64,000 nucleotides of DNA from Pandoraea oxalativorans (GCF_000972785.3 NZ_CP011520.2:1-64000); one strand, 5' to 3'; positions 16,988-26,375 are shown, counted from the stretch's first letter. A program made the numbers and translations. Notes: a model not told the origin generated them from the sequence alone.

Positions 16988-17331
16988 CATTGGCTCCTTT
17001 AGCGTGATGCTCAGCCGCGCGCAGGCGATCACGGATCAAGTCCATATCAGGTTTCGGCGTTGCAATGCCTTTCATTGATTTCTTTTGGAAGCAATGTAGG
17101 ACATAGACCGCATTGCCAAATTTCACGGTATAGACAGCGCGGTACGTGCCGTGTTCGTCACGGCTCGACCATCTCAATGACGCCGGCCGAGCCGAAGCCT
17201 TTTAGCACCTTTGCGTCGACGTGGATGTCACCGAACTGTGCCAGGTGCAATGCGTAGTCGAACGTGTCCTGAATGTCGGCGGGCATCGCCTTCAAATCCT
17301 TCTTCGCCGAAGCAATCCAGTAGAGAGGGTT
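16977..17331 (-). pseudogene. HigB/Gp49-like toxin, frameshifted and lacking a start
   Basis: The upstream part reads NPLYWIASAKKDLKAMP and QDTFDYALHLAQFGD to GSAGVIEMVEP and a stop near 17168. The conserved continuation SRDEHGTYRAVYTVKF, AVYVLHCFQKKS and GIATPKPDMDLI is in another frame, up to the stop at 16977. A one-base change near 17165 thus separates the two parts of a Gp49-like RelE-superfamily toxin. A stop also precedes NPLYW, so the native N-terminus is gone. Without repair no full toxin can be made. Confidence 0.8.
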
Positions 17332-17662
17332 TTAGCGTGGGATCCATTTTCCATTTGTGCCCAAAGAGGTACATTTTGGCAAGCGGAATTTACGCGTTTC
17401 CGTTACACGGCCCTTCTTCCTGCCACGTCTAACCGGGGCAGGAAAGCTGGCGCGGCGGGGGGAGACGGTGCCGCCAGCGCGGCCCGTCGTGGAGGGGTGC
17501 CTGCGCGCGTTCAATAAGAATGGTTCTCAGCCATGCATTTACAGTACTACACTACTCTATAGTGTGGTTTTTCTGCTTTTATTCTGGCGTTTTGCTTTAC
17601 CTCTGATCTAAAATCCCGGCAGATCAACCACTTAACGAAGCCTTGGGCTTTGGCGACCCACC
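17332..17662. other. Intergenic region before the integrase gene
   Basis: No gene is seen. The stretch 17520-17620 is distinctly AT-rich (TACTACACTACTC, TTTTTCTGCTTTTATTCTGG) and probably holds the integrase promoter and possibly its recombination site, but no core or inverted arm sites could be defined. Confidence 0.4.
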
Positions 17663-20032
17663 ATGACGCAGCCCGCAGGCGGGAAGCAGAACGACAACCC
17701 GGCGGTGGCCGACGTCACCGATGTGGCGTCGCGTGCAGCGCCGGCGTCAGCGGCCAAGGCGCCCGACAGTGAGTGTGTGTCGCGGGCGGTGCGGGGCAGG
17801 GCACGGACGCGCGCCGAGTGGGAGCGGCGCGAACATCTGGGGATCGACCACTTCGCGTTCTTCCGCGGCTACCTTGAGCGTTTGCCGCTCGACAAGCTCG
17901 CCGACCAGTATCTCGAAACCGGGCTCGATCTGCGCATGGCGCGCTCGACGCTGCTGTGGATTCAGGCACGGTTGATTGCCGGGGCCCGGCGCGCGCAGGA
18001 CTACCGTGCGGCACGGTTGCTGGCGATCGCACCCGAGCAGCTGGTGCTGGTGACCGATGCCTCCGCGAGCGGCGGCTCGGCAACGGCAGCGGCAACGACA
18101 ACGCCGCAGGCGGTGAGCGCGCGCCGTCCGAGCCTCGACGAGTTCGCCGAAGAGCACGATCCGAATGGCTTCTACAGTCAGCGCGAACTGCTCGAGCTGT
18201 TTGCCGAGCATCACCCCGAGGCGAAACCGGACCGGCGTGCCGAGCGCAATGAGCGCCTGCGGCGCCGTCAGGTTGCCGCACTGCGTGCGCTACAGACGCT
18301 GCTGGCGGTGGCACCGGCGCAGCACCATCACTGCGCGGGCTGGTTTCACCCGGCGCTCGCGCGCCGCCTCGAGCACGCCGGCATCATCGATTTGGCCGAT
18401 CTGTTCGACGTCATCACCCACCGCGGCCCACGCTGGTACACGCGCGTGCGCGGCCTGGGCGAGACCGGCGCAAAGCGTCTGCAGCAATGGCTCGCGGATC
18501 ACGCTGATGCTCTGAAGCGCACGCTGCCAGCATATGCGCTCACGCCGCGTCGCCAGCTGACCCACGAAGCACGTCGCGCCGCACGCCAGCAAGTCGATGG
18601 CGTAGCACCGCTGGAGTGGCTGGTATGGCCCGATTTCGCCCGCGCGCACCCGGCAAGCGGGGATGTCACGAGCGCGCTGGCCGGCGACGCGTCGCCCTGG
18701 CCAGAGCGGCAGACCGTTGCCGACGGCCTGGACGGCATCGACGGCACCGCGAGTAGGGGCGCAATGGTGCCGATCGGTGCCCCGGCCCCCCGGGTCGCCG
18801 CGATGGCGCCCGAGCGGCAGACCCGCGCGGGCAGCGACGTCGAGGCGGTCAAAGCGTGGCTTGCCGCGATGGCGGCGGGGCTGAGTCCGACGACGGTCCA
18901 GTCCTACCGACAGCACGCCGAGCGGCTGCTGAACTGGCTGGCGTTCGTGCGCCAGCGGCCCCTTGCCGCGATGACCGTGGAAGACTGCACTGCGTATCGT
19001 GCCTTTCTCGCGGACCCGCCTGCACACTGGATTGTGCCGCGCGGCACCGCCCGCTTTACCCGCGCTTGGCGACCGTTCTCCAAGCCGCTTGAGGAGCCGA
19101 GCGTGCGTCTGTCGATGACGGTATTAAGGCGCATGTGTTCGTGGCTGTGCGCGGCGCAGTACCTGCGCTTTAACCCGTTTGCGCTGATGGCGAGGCCGCG
19201 CGGCGATGCCTTTGACACGCTGCACGTCGAGCGGGTGCTCACCGATGGGGTGTGGGACGCGCTCGAGGCGTACTGGCGCCCACGCGCCATTCACGATGCG
19301 TCGGCCGAGCGCACGCTGTTTGCGCTGCAACTCGCGCGCACCACCGGGCTGCGGCTCGCGGAGTTGGCGCGCGCCACAGTCGGCGATCTGCGCTGTACGG
19401 TACTGTCCAGTGACCGTGGCGGCAGCGGTGGTACGGTGCTTTGGAGCCTGTCCGTCCTGGGCAAGGGCCGCAGACGTCGTGAGGTCGAGCTGGCCGGATC
19501 GCTCGTGCGGCGCATCGAGGCGCACCTGAACGGGCGAGGCATTGCTGCCGCGCAGGGCAGCACGTTACGGCAGATCGTGGCCGAGCCGGCGCTGGCCGGG
19601 GTCGCACTGATCGGGCGTCTGCCGGGAGTCCGTCCGCCGCGCACACAGGCCGCCGCCAGCGCAGCGAATGGCGGGACGACAGCAAAGGAGGAACAGGAAA
19701 CGATAGTAGAAAAACCAGTGAAGCGTGGCATGTCGCTGCACGCGCCGCTCACGCCCGGCGCCTTGCGTCAAGTCATTGAGCAGGGCTATCGGGGCGCTGC
19801 GCGCACAATTGCGCAGCAGCAGGCCGACGCGGCCGGGACGGTGGCGATGCTGAGCCGCGCCACACCGCACTGGCTGCGTCACACCTTCGGTACGCACGCG
19901 CTCGAACACGGCGCGGCCCTCGAAGTCGTGCAACAGCTGATGGGGCACGCGAGCATCGCCACCACCTCGAAATACCTGCATCCGGAGAAACGCCGGCGCG
20001 CGGCCGATATGGACAAGGTGTTTGGTAGTTAA
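17663..20032 (+). CDS. Large tyrosine recombinase (site-specific integrase)
   Basis: The 789-residue protein has the tyrosine-recombinase catalytic set in its C-terminal third: TTGLRLAELARATVGDL (Arg), GKGRRRREVEL (Lys), HWLRHTFGTH (His-x-x-Arg), QLMGHASIATTSKYLHP (His and Tyr). Before it lies a SAM-like core-binding domain (WLAAMAAGLSPTTVQSYRQHAERLL). The about 380-residue N-terminus contains EHLGIDHFAFFRGYLERLP and resembles the extra N-terminal domain of phage-integrase-like proteins on Burkholderiaceae plasmids; it makes the protein about twice the usual size. It could resolve plasmid multimers or mobilise an element; its target site is unknown. Confidence 0.85.
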   Translation: MTQPAGGKQNDNPAVADVTDVASRAAPASAAKAPDSECVSRAVRGRARTRAEWERREHLGIDHFAFFRGYLERLPLDKLADQYLETGLDLRMARSTLLWIQARLIAGARRAQDYRAARLLAIAPEQLVLVTDASASGGSATAAATTTPQAVSARRPSLDEFAEEHDPNGFYSQRELLELFAEHHPEAKPDRRAERNERLRRRQVAALRALQTLLAVAPAQHHHCAGWFHPALARRLEHAGIIDLADLFDVITHRGPRWYTRVRGLGETGAKRLQQWLADHADALKRTLPAYALTPRRQLTHEARRAARQQVDGVAPLEWLVWPDFARAHPASGDVTSALAGDASPWPERQTVADGLDGIDGTASRGAMVPIGAPAPRVAAMAPERQTRAGSDVEAVKAWLAAMAAGLSPTTVQSYRQHAERLLNWLAFVRQRPLAAMTVEDCTAYRAFLADPPAHWIVPRGTARFTRAWRPFSKPLEEPSVRLSMTVLRRMCSWLCAAQYLRFNPFALMARPRGDAFDTLHVERVLTDGVWDALEAYWRPRAIHDASAERTLFALQLARTTGLRLAELARATVGDLRCTVLSSDRGGSGGTVLWSLSVLGKGRRRREVELAGSLVRRIEAHLNGRGIAAAQGSTLRQIVAEPALAGVALIGRLPGVRPPRTQAAASAANGGTTAKEEQETIVEKPVKRGMSLHAPLTPGALRQVIEQGYRGAARTIAQQQADAAGTVAMLSRATPHWLRHTFGTHALEHGAALEVVQQLMGHASIATTSKYLHPEKRRRAADMDKVFGS

Positions 20033-20229
20033 TCGGGCAGGTGTTTCAGCGTCTGTCTTCACATTCCTTAGCCGGACCCCGCACGAAGTGGGCGACGTGC
20101 TCCTGTCGTGCGGACTGATTCGAGAAGAAGTGAGCCTGCCGCCAGCGCTGCGTATACCTAAGAGGGGCACTGTCACGTTATCCGTAAGTTCGCGTAGGGG
20201 TGCCCTCAAGAAACGGATTTTTTCGTACG

Positions 20230-23204
20230 CTAAGACTTCGCCGTGGTCGATTTTGCGGCGCGCAGCGGTCTGAAGCGCCCCTTGGCAACACGTTTGTTGG
20301 CATGCCATACGTAGTCGCCGGTCAGGTTGATGTGATTCCAGCCGAGCGGCGCGACGTGCGGGATCAGACTCTCGTCGACCTCGCGCTGCTGCCGCAAGGC
20401 GGCAATTGAACGTTCCAGATACACTGTGTTCCACAGCGTGATCGCAGCCACAACCAGATTCAGGCCGCTGGCCCGGTAGCGCTGGTTCTCATACGAACGG
20501 TCCCGTATCTCACCTAGACGATAGAAGAACACCGCCCGCGCCAGAGAGTTTCGGGCCTCGCCCTTGTTCAGCCCGGCGGACACGCGCCGACGCAGCGCCG
20601 GATCCTGGAGCCACTTTAGCGTGAACAGTGTACGTTCGATGCGACCGAGCTCGCGCAAGCCGGCAGCCAGACCATTCTGCCGGGGATACGCGCTCAGCTT
20701 GCGCAGGATGAGCGAAGCTGTCACCGTACCTTGCTGGATGGATGCAGCCAGGCGAACTGCCTCCGGGAATTCCCGTTCGATCAGTTTCCGGCTGATCGAG
20801 CCGCCGATCAGCGACGACAGCGCCGGCCAGTCGCCCGGCTTGCCGGGCACATACAGGTTCTTGTCCGCCAGATCCGCGATGCGTGGCGCGAACTCGAAGC
20901 CAAGGAAGGGGCACAGCCCAAACACGTGATCGGTGAAGCCTGCAGTGTCCGTATAGTGTTCCTCGATGCGCAACTCAGACTCGTGATACAGCAAGCCGTC
21001 AAGCACATGCGTGGCGTCCCGCACGGGGGAATTGATAACCTTGGTGTGGAACGGCGCGTACTGATCGGAGATATGCGTATAGAACAGTACGCCTGGTTCG
21101 GTGCCATATTTCGCGTTCCGATATCCTGCAGCTTGGCCGTGGCCACCGGCACGGAATCGCTGACCATCTGACGAAGAGGTGGTGCCTTCGCCCCAGTACG
21201 CGGCGAAGGGCAAGCCATGCTGATAGTTGACCAGCTCAGCCAGCCCTTTCTGGTAGGTTTCGTCGCGGATATACCAGGCTACCAGCCATGATAGTTTTGC
21301 GGCGCTCGTGCCAGGACAGGCGTCGGCCATTTTTTCGAGGCCAAGGTTGAATGCGTCAGCGAGAATGGCAGTCAGTAGTAGCGTCCGGTCCGGCGGCTCA
21401 GCCTCGCTTTTCAGGTGCGTGAAGTTCCGCGTGAAATCGGTCCACTGATCGACCTCGAGCAACAGATCCGTGATCTTCACGCGGGGCATCAGGTCATAGG
21501 CCTGCTGCGTAAGAGTGTCTGCCTCCGCCGGCGTCGCGTCATCCAGTGACGTGATCTTGAGCCCCTTGTCGTTCAGTTCGACGTCCGGCAAAACGCCAGC
21601 CGCCGCGAGCCGTGCAGTTTCATCGAGTGCTTCGCGCAAGCGCTCGATCCTGTCGTCAAGATAGCGTGTTGCCGACGTGTCAATCGCCAGCCCGAGCCGG
21701 CTTTCCCGCTGCTGTTCGTCGAACATCGCGCGCGGCATCAGATATTCACCGAAATCCTTGAACTGGCGGCTGCCGATTACCGATACATCACCCGAGCGAA
21801 GCGCGTTCTTCAGCTCGCTCATAGCCGCGAGTTCGTAGAACTTCCGATCGATGCCACCATCCTTGAACACGAACCGCTCCCAACGCGGCTTGACGAAGCC
21901 TTTCGGTGCGTCGGCAGGCACCTTGCGGACGCGGCATGATTCATCGCACGCAATGTCCCGATCGCATCCATCAGATCCTGCCGGGCGGGCGCCGCCCGGA
22001 AATCGAAGGTGTCGAGGAAAGTCGGAGAATAGCGTCGCAACTGCGTGTAGTGGTCAACGAGCAGTGCCGTCGAATCGAATTCCGCTTCACGCGCAAGCTG
22101 TTCCGCTTCTCGCACACTTGCGGCAAACGTCTCCCACGGCACGATGGCCTCGATCGCCCGAAACGGATCGTCGCCGGTTTCCTTTGCAGCGATCAGTGCT
22201 GCACCGACTTTCGCATAAAGACGCACCTTGTCATTGACGGCTTTTCCCTCGGCCGCGAAGCGCTTTTCATACTTGTGCTTGGCCTTGGTGAAGAACGATC
22301 CGATCAGGCGATCATGCAGGTTGAGAATTTCATCGGTTAGCGTCGCGACCGTGTCGAGCAGAATCGCGACCAGCGTGGCGTGACGCCGATCAGTTTCATA
22401 TTCTTCGATCTGGTAGACCGCAGTTTGTCCACCTTCACGCGCTAGACGCAGTAGCCGGTTCTGATGGACATCGCGGCCAATGCCCGGCGGCAAAGCCAGT
22501 GCCCGAATGGCCCGCAAGCGCTCGATATGAGCCAGCACGGCTTTTGCGCTCGGCTCGCCGGGCGATTGCCGTAACCAGGCCAGTCTGCTAACGGGCCGAT
22601 CGGACAGCAACGACAGAAGCCGATCGAGTGATGTGCGCTGTTCAACCGTCAACGGCGCGGTCAGCAGCCGGAACACTTCGCGCTGCGCGCGGGTGGCCAC
22701 GGTGGCACACAGTTTTTCGAGCGCAGCCACCGGCGGCAACAGTACGCGCTGGCGTCGAAGTTCGTCCACGGCGGCCTGCGCAAGCACGATGCCCTGTGTG
22801 GTCTGCATCGCAACCGGCAAGAGCAATTCGACCAGCGCGCGATAGTGCTGTCGGCCGAATTGCGCCAGGCCCAGCCTGGCCAGGAGTTCCTGCAGATGTT
22901 CGCGGCGCGTTTCGTCACGCGTCGCGTACACGTCCCACACCGCCGGTGTGACACCCAATTGTGCAGCGACGATACCGATGATCGGAGCATGCGGCTTTTC
23001 GGCCGGCCCCAGTACCCGACCCGGAAAGCGCAGGTAAATCATCAGCACCGCAATGCCGAGCCGGTTGTGGCCACCTCGATGCTGGCGTACGAACGCGAAG
23101 TCCTCCGCCGACAACGTGGCCAGGCGAATCAGTTCGCTTTCGTCTTCCGGGAAAGTGAACAGCTGGAATCGCTGAGCAGCGGTGAGCAGTTCCCGGCGGG
23201 GCAT
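20230..23204 (-). pseudogene. tnpA: Tn3-family transposase TnpA, frameshifted
   Basis: The first 440 residues (from MPRRELLTAAQRF, 23204) and the remaining about 560 (to the stop at 20230) are in different frames. The break is near 21925, between [16 protein letters not shown] sequence ([12 protein letters not shown]) and [16 protein letters not shown]. The C-terminal part keeps the Tn3 DDE_Tnp_Tn3 core: [28 protein letters not shown], and [15 protein letters not shown] with the catalytic Glu. Together it would be a normal length of about 990 residues. A real mutation or a sequencing error could cause the shift; if real, the transposon cannot move by itself. Confidence 0.88.
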
Positions 23205-23207
23205 AGT

Positions 23208-23768
23208 TCACCTCGTCGAGCGAAGGTACTGATACAGCGTTTCGCGGCTAACACCAAATTCACGAGCGATCTGGGCTTTGCGTTCGCCGGCATCCACGCG
23301 ACGGCGAAGGTCGGCAACCTGCGCGTCGGACAAAGCCGGCTTACGACCGCGATAGGCGCCGCGTTGCTGCGCCAGGGCGATACCCTCACGCTGGCGTTCG
23401 CGAATCAGCGCACGTTCGAATTCGGTGAATGCCCCCATGACCGATAACATCAGATTCGCCATCGGCGAGTCCTCGCCCGTGAACGTCAAGCATTCCTTGG
23501 AGAACTCGATGCGCACGCCGCGTTGGGTCAGCGCCTGCACGACATGGCGCAGGTCGTCCAGATTCCGCGCGAGCCGGTCCATGCTATGCACGACTATCGT
23601 GTCGCCGCTGCGCACGAACGTCATCATTGCGTCGAGCTGCGGCCGCTTCGTGTCTTTCCCCGACGCCCAGTCGGTAAAGGTGCGATCAAGCACGACGCCG
23701 TCGAGCTGGCGCTCGGCGTTCTGCTCGAACGAGCTGACCCGCACGTATCCGACCCGCTGACCGTTCAT
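23208..23768 (-). CDS. tnpR: Tn3-family resolvase TnpR
   Basis: This complete 186-residue small serine recombinase has VGYVRVSSFEQN with the catalytic Ser, FTDWASGKDTKRPQLDAMM, VVHSMDRLARNLDDL, GAFTEFERALIRERQREGI (E-helix) and a C-terminal HTH (KAQIAREFGVSRETLYQYL). It ends 3 bases upstream of tnpA in the same direction. It resolves cointegrates at res, which should lie just upstream. Confidence 0.93.
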   Translation of the reverse strand: MNGQRVGYVRVSSFEQNAERQLDGVVLDRTFTDWASGKDTKRPQLDAMMTFVRSGDTIVVHSMDRLARNLDDLRHVVQALTQRGVRIEFSKECLTFTGEDSPMANLMLSVMGAFTEFERALIRERQREGIALAQQRGAYRGRKPALSDAQVADLRRRVDAGERKAQIAREFGVSRETLYQYLRSTR

Positions 23769-24025
23769 GGCGAATTTCCGACGAAGGTGTCAGCCTGAAA
23801 TCTATGACTTCGGCGACTCCGCGTCAAACAATTGTCAGGACGGCCCTATCCTGACGAATCTGACGGTCTAGCCTGACATCAGGTTAGGGTATGCTTCAAT
23901 CTGACAACTGCCTGCGGACAAAGGCCGTGAGCCGACCCACGACGCTCGCCACGGGACGGGGGCCGGCCTGCCTCGCCGACAATCGACCTCTTGCCGATCC
24001 ACTGCTCCAATGCTTACCGCGCGCG
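23769..24025. promoter_or_regulatory. Putative res / promoter region upstream of tnpR
   Basis: 257 bases without a gene, between tnpR and the next transposon gene. Between 23850 and 23905 the motif CTGAC occurs repeatedly (CCTGACGAATCTGACGG, CCTGACATCAGG, ATCTGACAACTG), with a CCTGA-x-TCAGG dyad. This fits TnpR subsites and the tnpR promoter, but the subsites were not delimited. Confidence 0.5.
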
Positions 24026-24409
24026 TCACTGGATCGGCGGCACCACGCCAAGCTTTTCCGCTAGCATCCTTTCGTATACACCGAAGTGCAGGTCGACCTC
24101 CTCCTGCGTAACGACGGTCACAACAATGTTGATTTGCGCCAGTTGCAGGCCGAGCACCGTCGCGATCGCCGCTTCCAGCTGCGGCGCGCATAGCCGGTCC
24201 TCGGCGAAGGTGGTGCCAACCGCAATCTCGTAAGCGGATTCCTGCCGCAATACCACTTCAACCAGCCGCGCACGGGCGCTCATGTTGCTGTCGATCGCCA
24301 GTCGGATTACTTCAACCGCCGTGTGCATCGTCTCGGTCGGGAAACCCTTTGTTGAGCGCAACCGGATTCGGTGCTGGCCAAGGGTCAGCCAATCGTATTC
24401 GAATTCCAT
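24026..24409 (-). CDS. Hypothetical protein divergent from the Hsp20 cluster
   Basis: This 127-residue soluble protein, starting MEFEYDWLTLGQHRIRL, belongs to no family I recognise. It has no signal peptide or membrane segment; it contains an acidic mid-part (AEDRLCAPQLEAAIATVLGL) and a strand-rich NIVVTVVTQEEVDLHF. It is transposon cargo, divergent from the first hsp20, and shares a 245-base intergenic region with it, so co-regulation under heat stress is possible but unproven. Confidence 0.55.
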   Translation of the reverse strand: MEFEYDWLTLGQHRIRLRSTKGFPTETMHTAVEVIRLAIDSNMSARARLVEVVLRQESAYEIAVGTTFAEDRLCAPQLEAAIATVLGLQLAQINIVVTVVTQEEVDLHFGVYERMLAEKLGVVPPIQ

Positions 24410-24492
24410 GGTGTCCTCGCATGGTCCGTCAGGAGCGTCGTGAAGATAGGGATTTGGCCATCCGAATTCAAGAACAGAAAATCACAATACCC

Positions 24493-24520
24493 CTTGAAAT
24501 TTCCGCGCAAGATCCTATCT
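24493..24520 (+). promoter_or_regulatory. Sigma32-like heat-shock promoter
   Basis: CTTGAAA (24493-24499), a 14-base spacer and CCTATCT (24514-24520) closely match the sigma32 consensus (CTTGAA, then CCCCATnT-like). It lies about 135 bases upstream of the first hsp20 start and points toward it. Confidence 0.65.
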
Positions 24521-24622
24521 TGAATGCCGCTCAGGCAGTCGCGCCAGCAGTCCGGCGCGCTGCGTGTTTCGATTTGTTTGCCCGCAGCACGGCAGACGGA
24601 CTGGAGCGCGTAGGCCGGTTCG

Positions 24623-24647
24623 TCTTCCTGCTGGTTTTGAAGGAGGA
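24623..24647 (+). promoter_or_regulatory. Hairpin masking the hsp20 ribosome site (possible RNA thermometer)
   Basis: TCTTCCT (24623-24629) can pair with the Shine-Dalgarno AGGAGGA (24641-24647) through seven base pairs including one G-U wobble, across an 11-base loop. It ends 7 bases before the start codon at 24655. This is the layout of ROSE-type thermometers in front of proteobacterial small heat-shock genes. No folding calculation was made. Confidence 0.5.
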
Positions 24648-24654
24648 AATGACC

Positions 24655-25098
24655 ATGAGCGATCTCTACTTCGGGACCGACCTTTTCGGCGAGTTCGACC
24701 GTCTGCAACGGCAGATGGCGAGCCTCTTCGGCGGTTTCCCTTCCAGCATCCGTTCCGGGCGCTTCGGTGCCTTCCCGCAGGTCAACATCGGCTCGACTGA
24801 CGACTCTATCGAGGTCGTCGCGTTCGCGCCGGGTGTCGATCCCAAAAACCTCGACGTATCGATCGACAAGGGGCTGCTGACCATCAGCGGCGAGCGCCAG
24901 ACCGCACAGCCGGACGCGGCCAGCGACGACGCCCGTACCTATGCGCAGGAACGGTTCGTCGGCGCTTTCAGGCGCGTCATTGAACTGCCACAGCATGCGG
25001 ACCCCGACAAGGTCACGGCGCAGTACAGCAATGGCTGCCTGACCGTGAGCATTGGCAAGCGGGAAACATCAAAACCGCGAGCCATCACCGTTCAATGA
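24655..25098 (+). CDS. Hsp20 small heat-shock protein 1
   Basis: The 147-residue protein starts MSDLYFGTDLFGEFDRLQRQM. An alpha-crystallin domain spans about residues 40-140 (FPQVNIGSTDDSIEVVAFAPGVDPKNLDVSID, LLTISGERQT, SFRR-like GAFRRVIELP, ADPDKVTAQYSNGCLTVSIGK) with the conserved G-x-L motif as GCLTV. It would hold unfolding proteins as an ATP-independent chaperone. The ATG at 24655 is 8 bases after AAGGAGG. It leads three hsp20 genes behind a sigma32-like promoter and a possible thermometer hairpin, all within the Tn3 transposon. Confidence 0.9.
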   Translation: MSDLYFGTDLFGEFDRLQRQMASLFGGFPSSIRSGRFGAFPQVNIGSTDDSIEVVAFAPGVDPKNLDVSIDKGLLTISGERQTAQPDAASDDARTYAQERFVGAFRRVIELPQHADPDKVTAQYSNGCLTVSIGKRETSKPRAITVQ

Positions 25099-25126
25099 AA
25101 CCTGTCGCAGAACTGAGGAGGACATC

Positions 25127-25534
25127 ATGAACGACACGACAGAACTTGCCAGGAAAGATGAAACGGCGGTGGCCCGTCGCGAAGACGACCAGTCGCAACG
25201 TCGGATCACGCTAACGCCGCCCGTGGACATCTTCGAGGATAGCCAGGGCGTCACCCTGTGGGCAGATCTGCCCGGCGTGACAAAGGACCGGCTCGATGTG
25301 AAGGTGCACGATGGCACCCTGTACATCGAGGCCGAGGCGGTCGTGCCCACGCCGGCGGGGCTGCGCCTGCAACACGCGGAGATTCGCCAACCTCACTTCG
25401 CGCGGGCGTTCTCTCTTGGGGCCGACTTCGACGCAACGAAAATCGACGCAAACCTGAAGGACGGCGTGCTGAAGCTGACCATACCGCGCCGCGACGAAGC
25501 CCGTCCGCGCCGGATCGAAGTGCGTACGAACTGA
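25127..25534 (+). CDS. Hsp20 small heat-shock protein 2
   Basis: The 135-residue protein starts MNDTTELARKDETAVARRED. Its alpha-crystallin domain (LTPPVDIFEDSQGVTLWADLPGV, VKVHDGTLYIEAEAV, FARAFSLGADFDATKIDANL, GVLKLTIPRRDEARPRRIEV) has the G-V-L motif and a C-terminal R-R-I-E-V tail in the position of the I-x-I/V anchor. GAGGAGG precedes the ATG by 6 bases. It begins 28 bases after the first hsp20 and is probably cotranscribed. A different class of Hsp20 from its neighbour suggests hetero-oligomers. Confidence 0.9.
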   Translation: MNDTTELARKDETAVARREDDQSQRRITLTPPVDIFEDSQGVTLWADLPGVTKDRLDVKVHDGTLYIEAEAVVPTPAGLRLQHAEIRQPHFARAFSLGADFDATKIDANLKDGVLKLTIPRRDEARPRRIEVRTN

Positions 25535-25659
25535 AGTCAGCACGCGGGCAGCAATGACAGGGAGAAAACCGGTGGTGGTCGTCTGACCGCCACCATCCGA
25601 CCGGGGAGGCCCGGATGCGGGACGTTAAGTGTCGGTAGGCGGCGGAGTCGCGGCTTCAA

Positions 25660-25692
25660 TATCCCCCCCCTGCCAGACCGTAGAGGAGGATA
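25660..25692 (+). promoter_or_regulatory. Hairpin overlapping the third hsp20 ribosome site
   Basis: TATCCCCC (25660-25667) can pair with GGAGGATA (25685-25692), which is the Shine-Dalgarno of the third hsp20, with one C-A mismatch and a 17-base loop. The internal mismatch is the kind of weak point seen in RNA thermometers. Not tested by folding. Confidence 0.4.
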
Positions 25693-25694
25693 TG

Positions 25695-26258
25695 ATGAAC
25701 ACAGACCTGAAGAAGTGGAACCCCTTCAAGTTCCTTCGTGGCGCGGGGCGCAAGTCCGATGCGGACAGCCCGGAAAGTCCCCCACCGAGCGAACAGTGGC
25801 GTGCCTCGTGGCCTGACATTCCACGACTTTTCTCGCGCGACCCGTGGCGTGCAGTGGAGGAGTTCTTTCATGACCCGTTTGCAGGCCGTGGTGCGCTCGA
25901 ACGATGGTTTGGCGATTTCAGTTCATCGCGCTTCCAGCCACGCATCGACGTGGTCGATGAGGGGCAGGTGCTGCGCGTAACCGTCGAACTGCCCGGAATG
26001 GAGCGGGAGGATCTGAACGTCACCGTGGAGGATGGGGCGCTCGTATTGCGCGGCGAGAAAAAGCAGGACGTGCACAGCGAGGAAGACGGCTGCTACCGGC
26101 TTGAGCGCGCCTATGGAAGCTTCGTGCGCACGATCCCGATGCCGGAAAATGCCGACCCTGATCACGCCCTGGCAAAGTTCGACAACGGCGTGCTCACGTT
26201 GACCGTACCGAAATCGGAGCCGTCGAGATCCGCGAGCCGCACCATCGATATCGGCTAG
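25695..26258 (+). CDS. Hsp20 small heat-shock protein 3
   Basis: The 187-residue protein starts MNTDLKKWNPFKFLRGAGRK. A longer N-terminal arm (about 1-75) precedes the alpha-crystallin domain (FQPRIDVVDEGQVLRVTVELPGM, DLNVTVEDGALVLRGEKKQDV, CYRLERAYGSFVRTIPMPENAD, ALAKFDNGVLTLTVPKSE), of the class A Hsp20 pattern with G-V-L. AGGAGG lies 5 bases upstream; the ATG three bases earlier is an alternative. A 160-base gap separates it from hsp20-2, leaving room for its own leader hairpin. Confidence 0.9.
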   Translation: MNTDLKKWNPFKFLRGAGRKSDADSPESPPPSEQWRASWPDIPRLFSRDPWRAVEEFFHDPFAGRGALERWFGDFSSSRFQPRIDVVDEGQVLRVTVELPGMEREDLNVTVEDGALVLRGEKKQDVHSEEDGCYRLERAYGSFVRTIPMPENADPDHALAKFDNGVLTLTVPKSEPSRSASRTIDIG

Positions 26259-26302
26259 GGGCAAAGAAAATCGCCGGTAGGGGATGGATATCGGGGCGAA
26301 CC

Positions 26303-26375
26303 GGGCCGTTAGCTCAGCTGGTAGAGCAGCGGACTTTTAATCCGTTGGTCACTGGTTCGAATCCAGTACGGCCTA
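26303..26375 (+). tRNA. tRNA-Lys (anticodon TTT)
   Basis: A full 73-nt cloverleaf is present. The acceptor stem GGGCCGT / ACGGCCT has one G-U pair and is followed by discriminator A. The D arm is TAGCTCAGCTGGTAGAGCA, the anticodon arm is GCGGA-CTTTTAA-TCCGT, and the T arm has TTCGAAT. CCA is not encoded. It lies 45 bases after the third hsp20, within the Tn3 ends. Confidence 0.95.
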
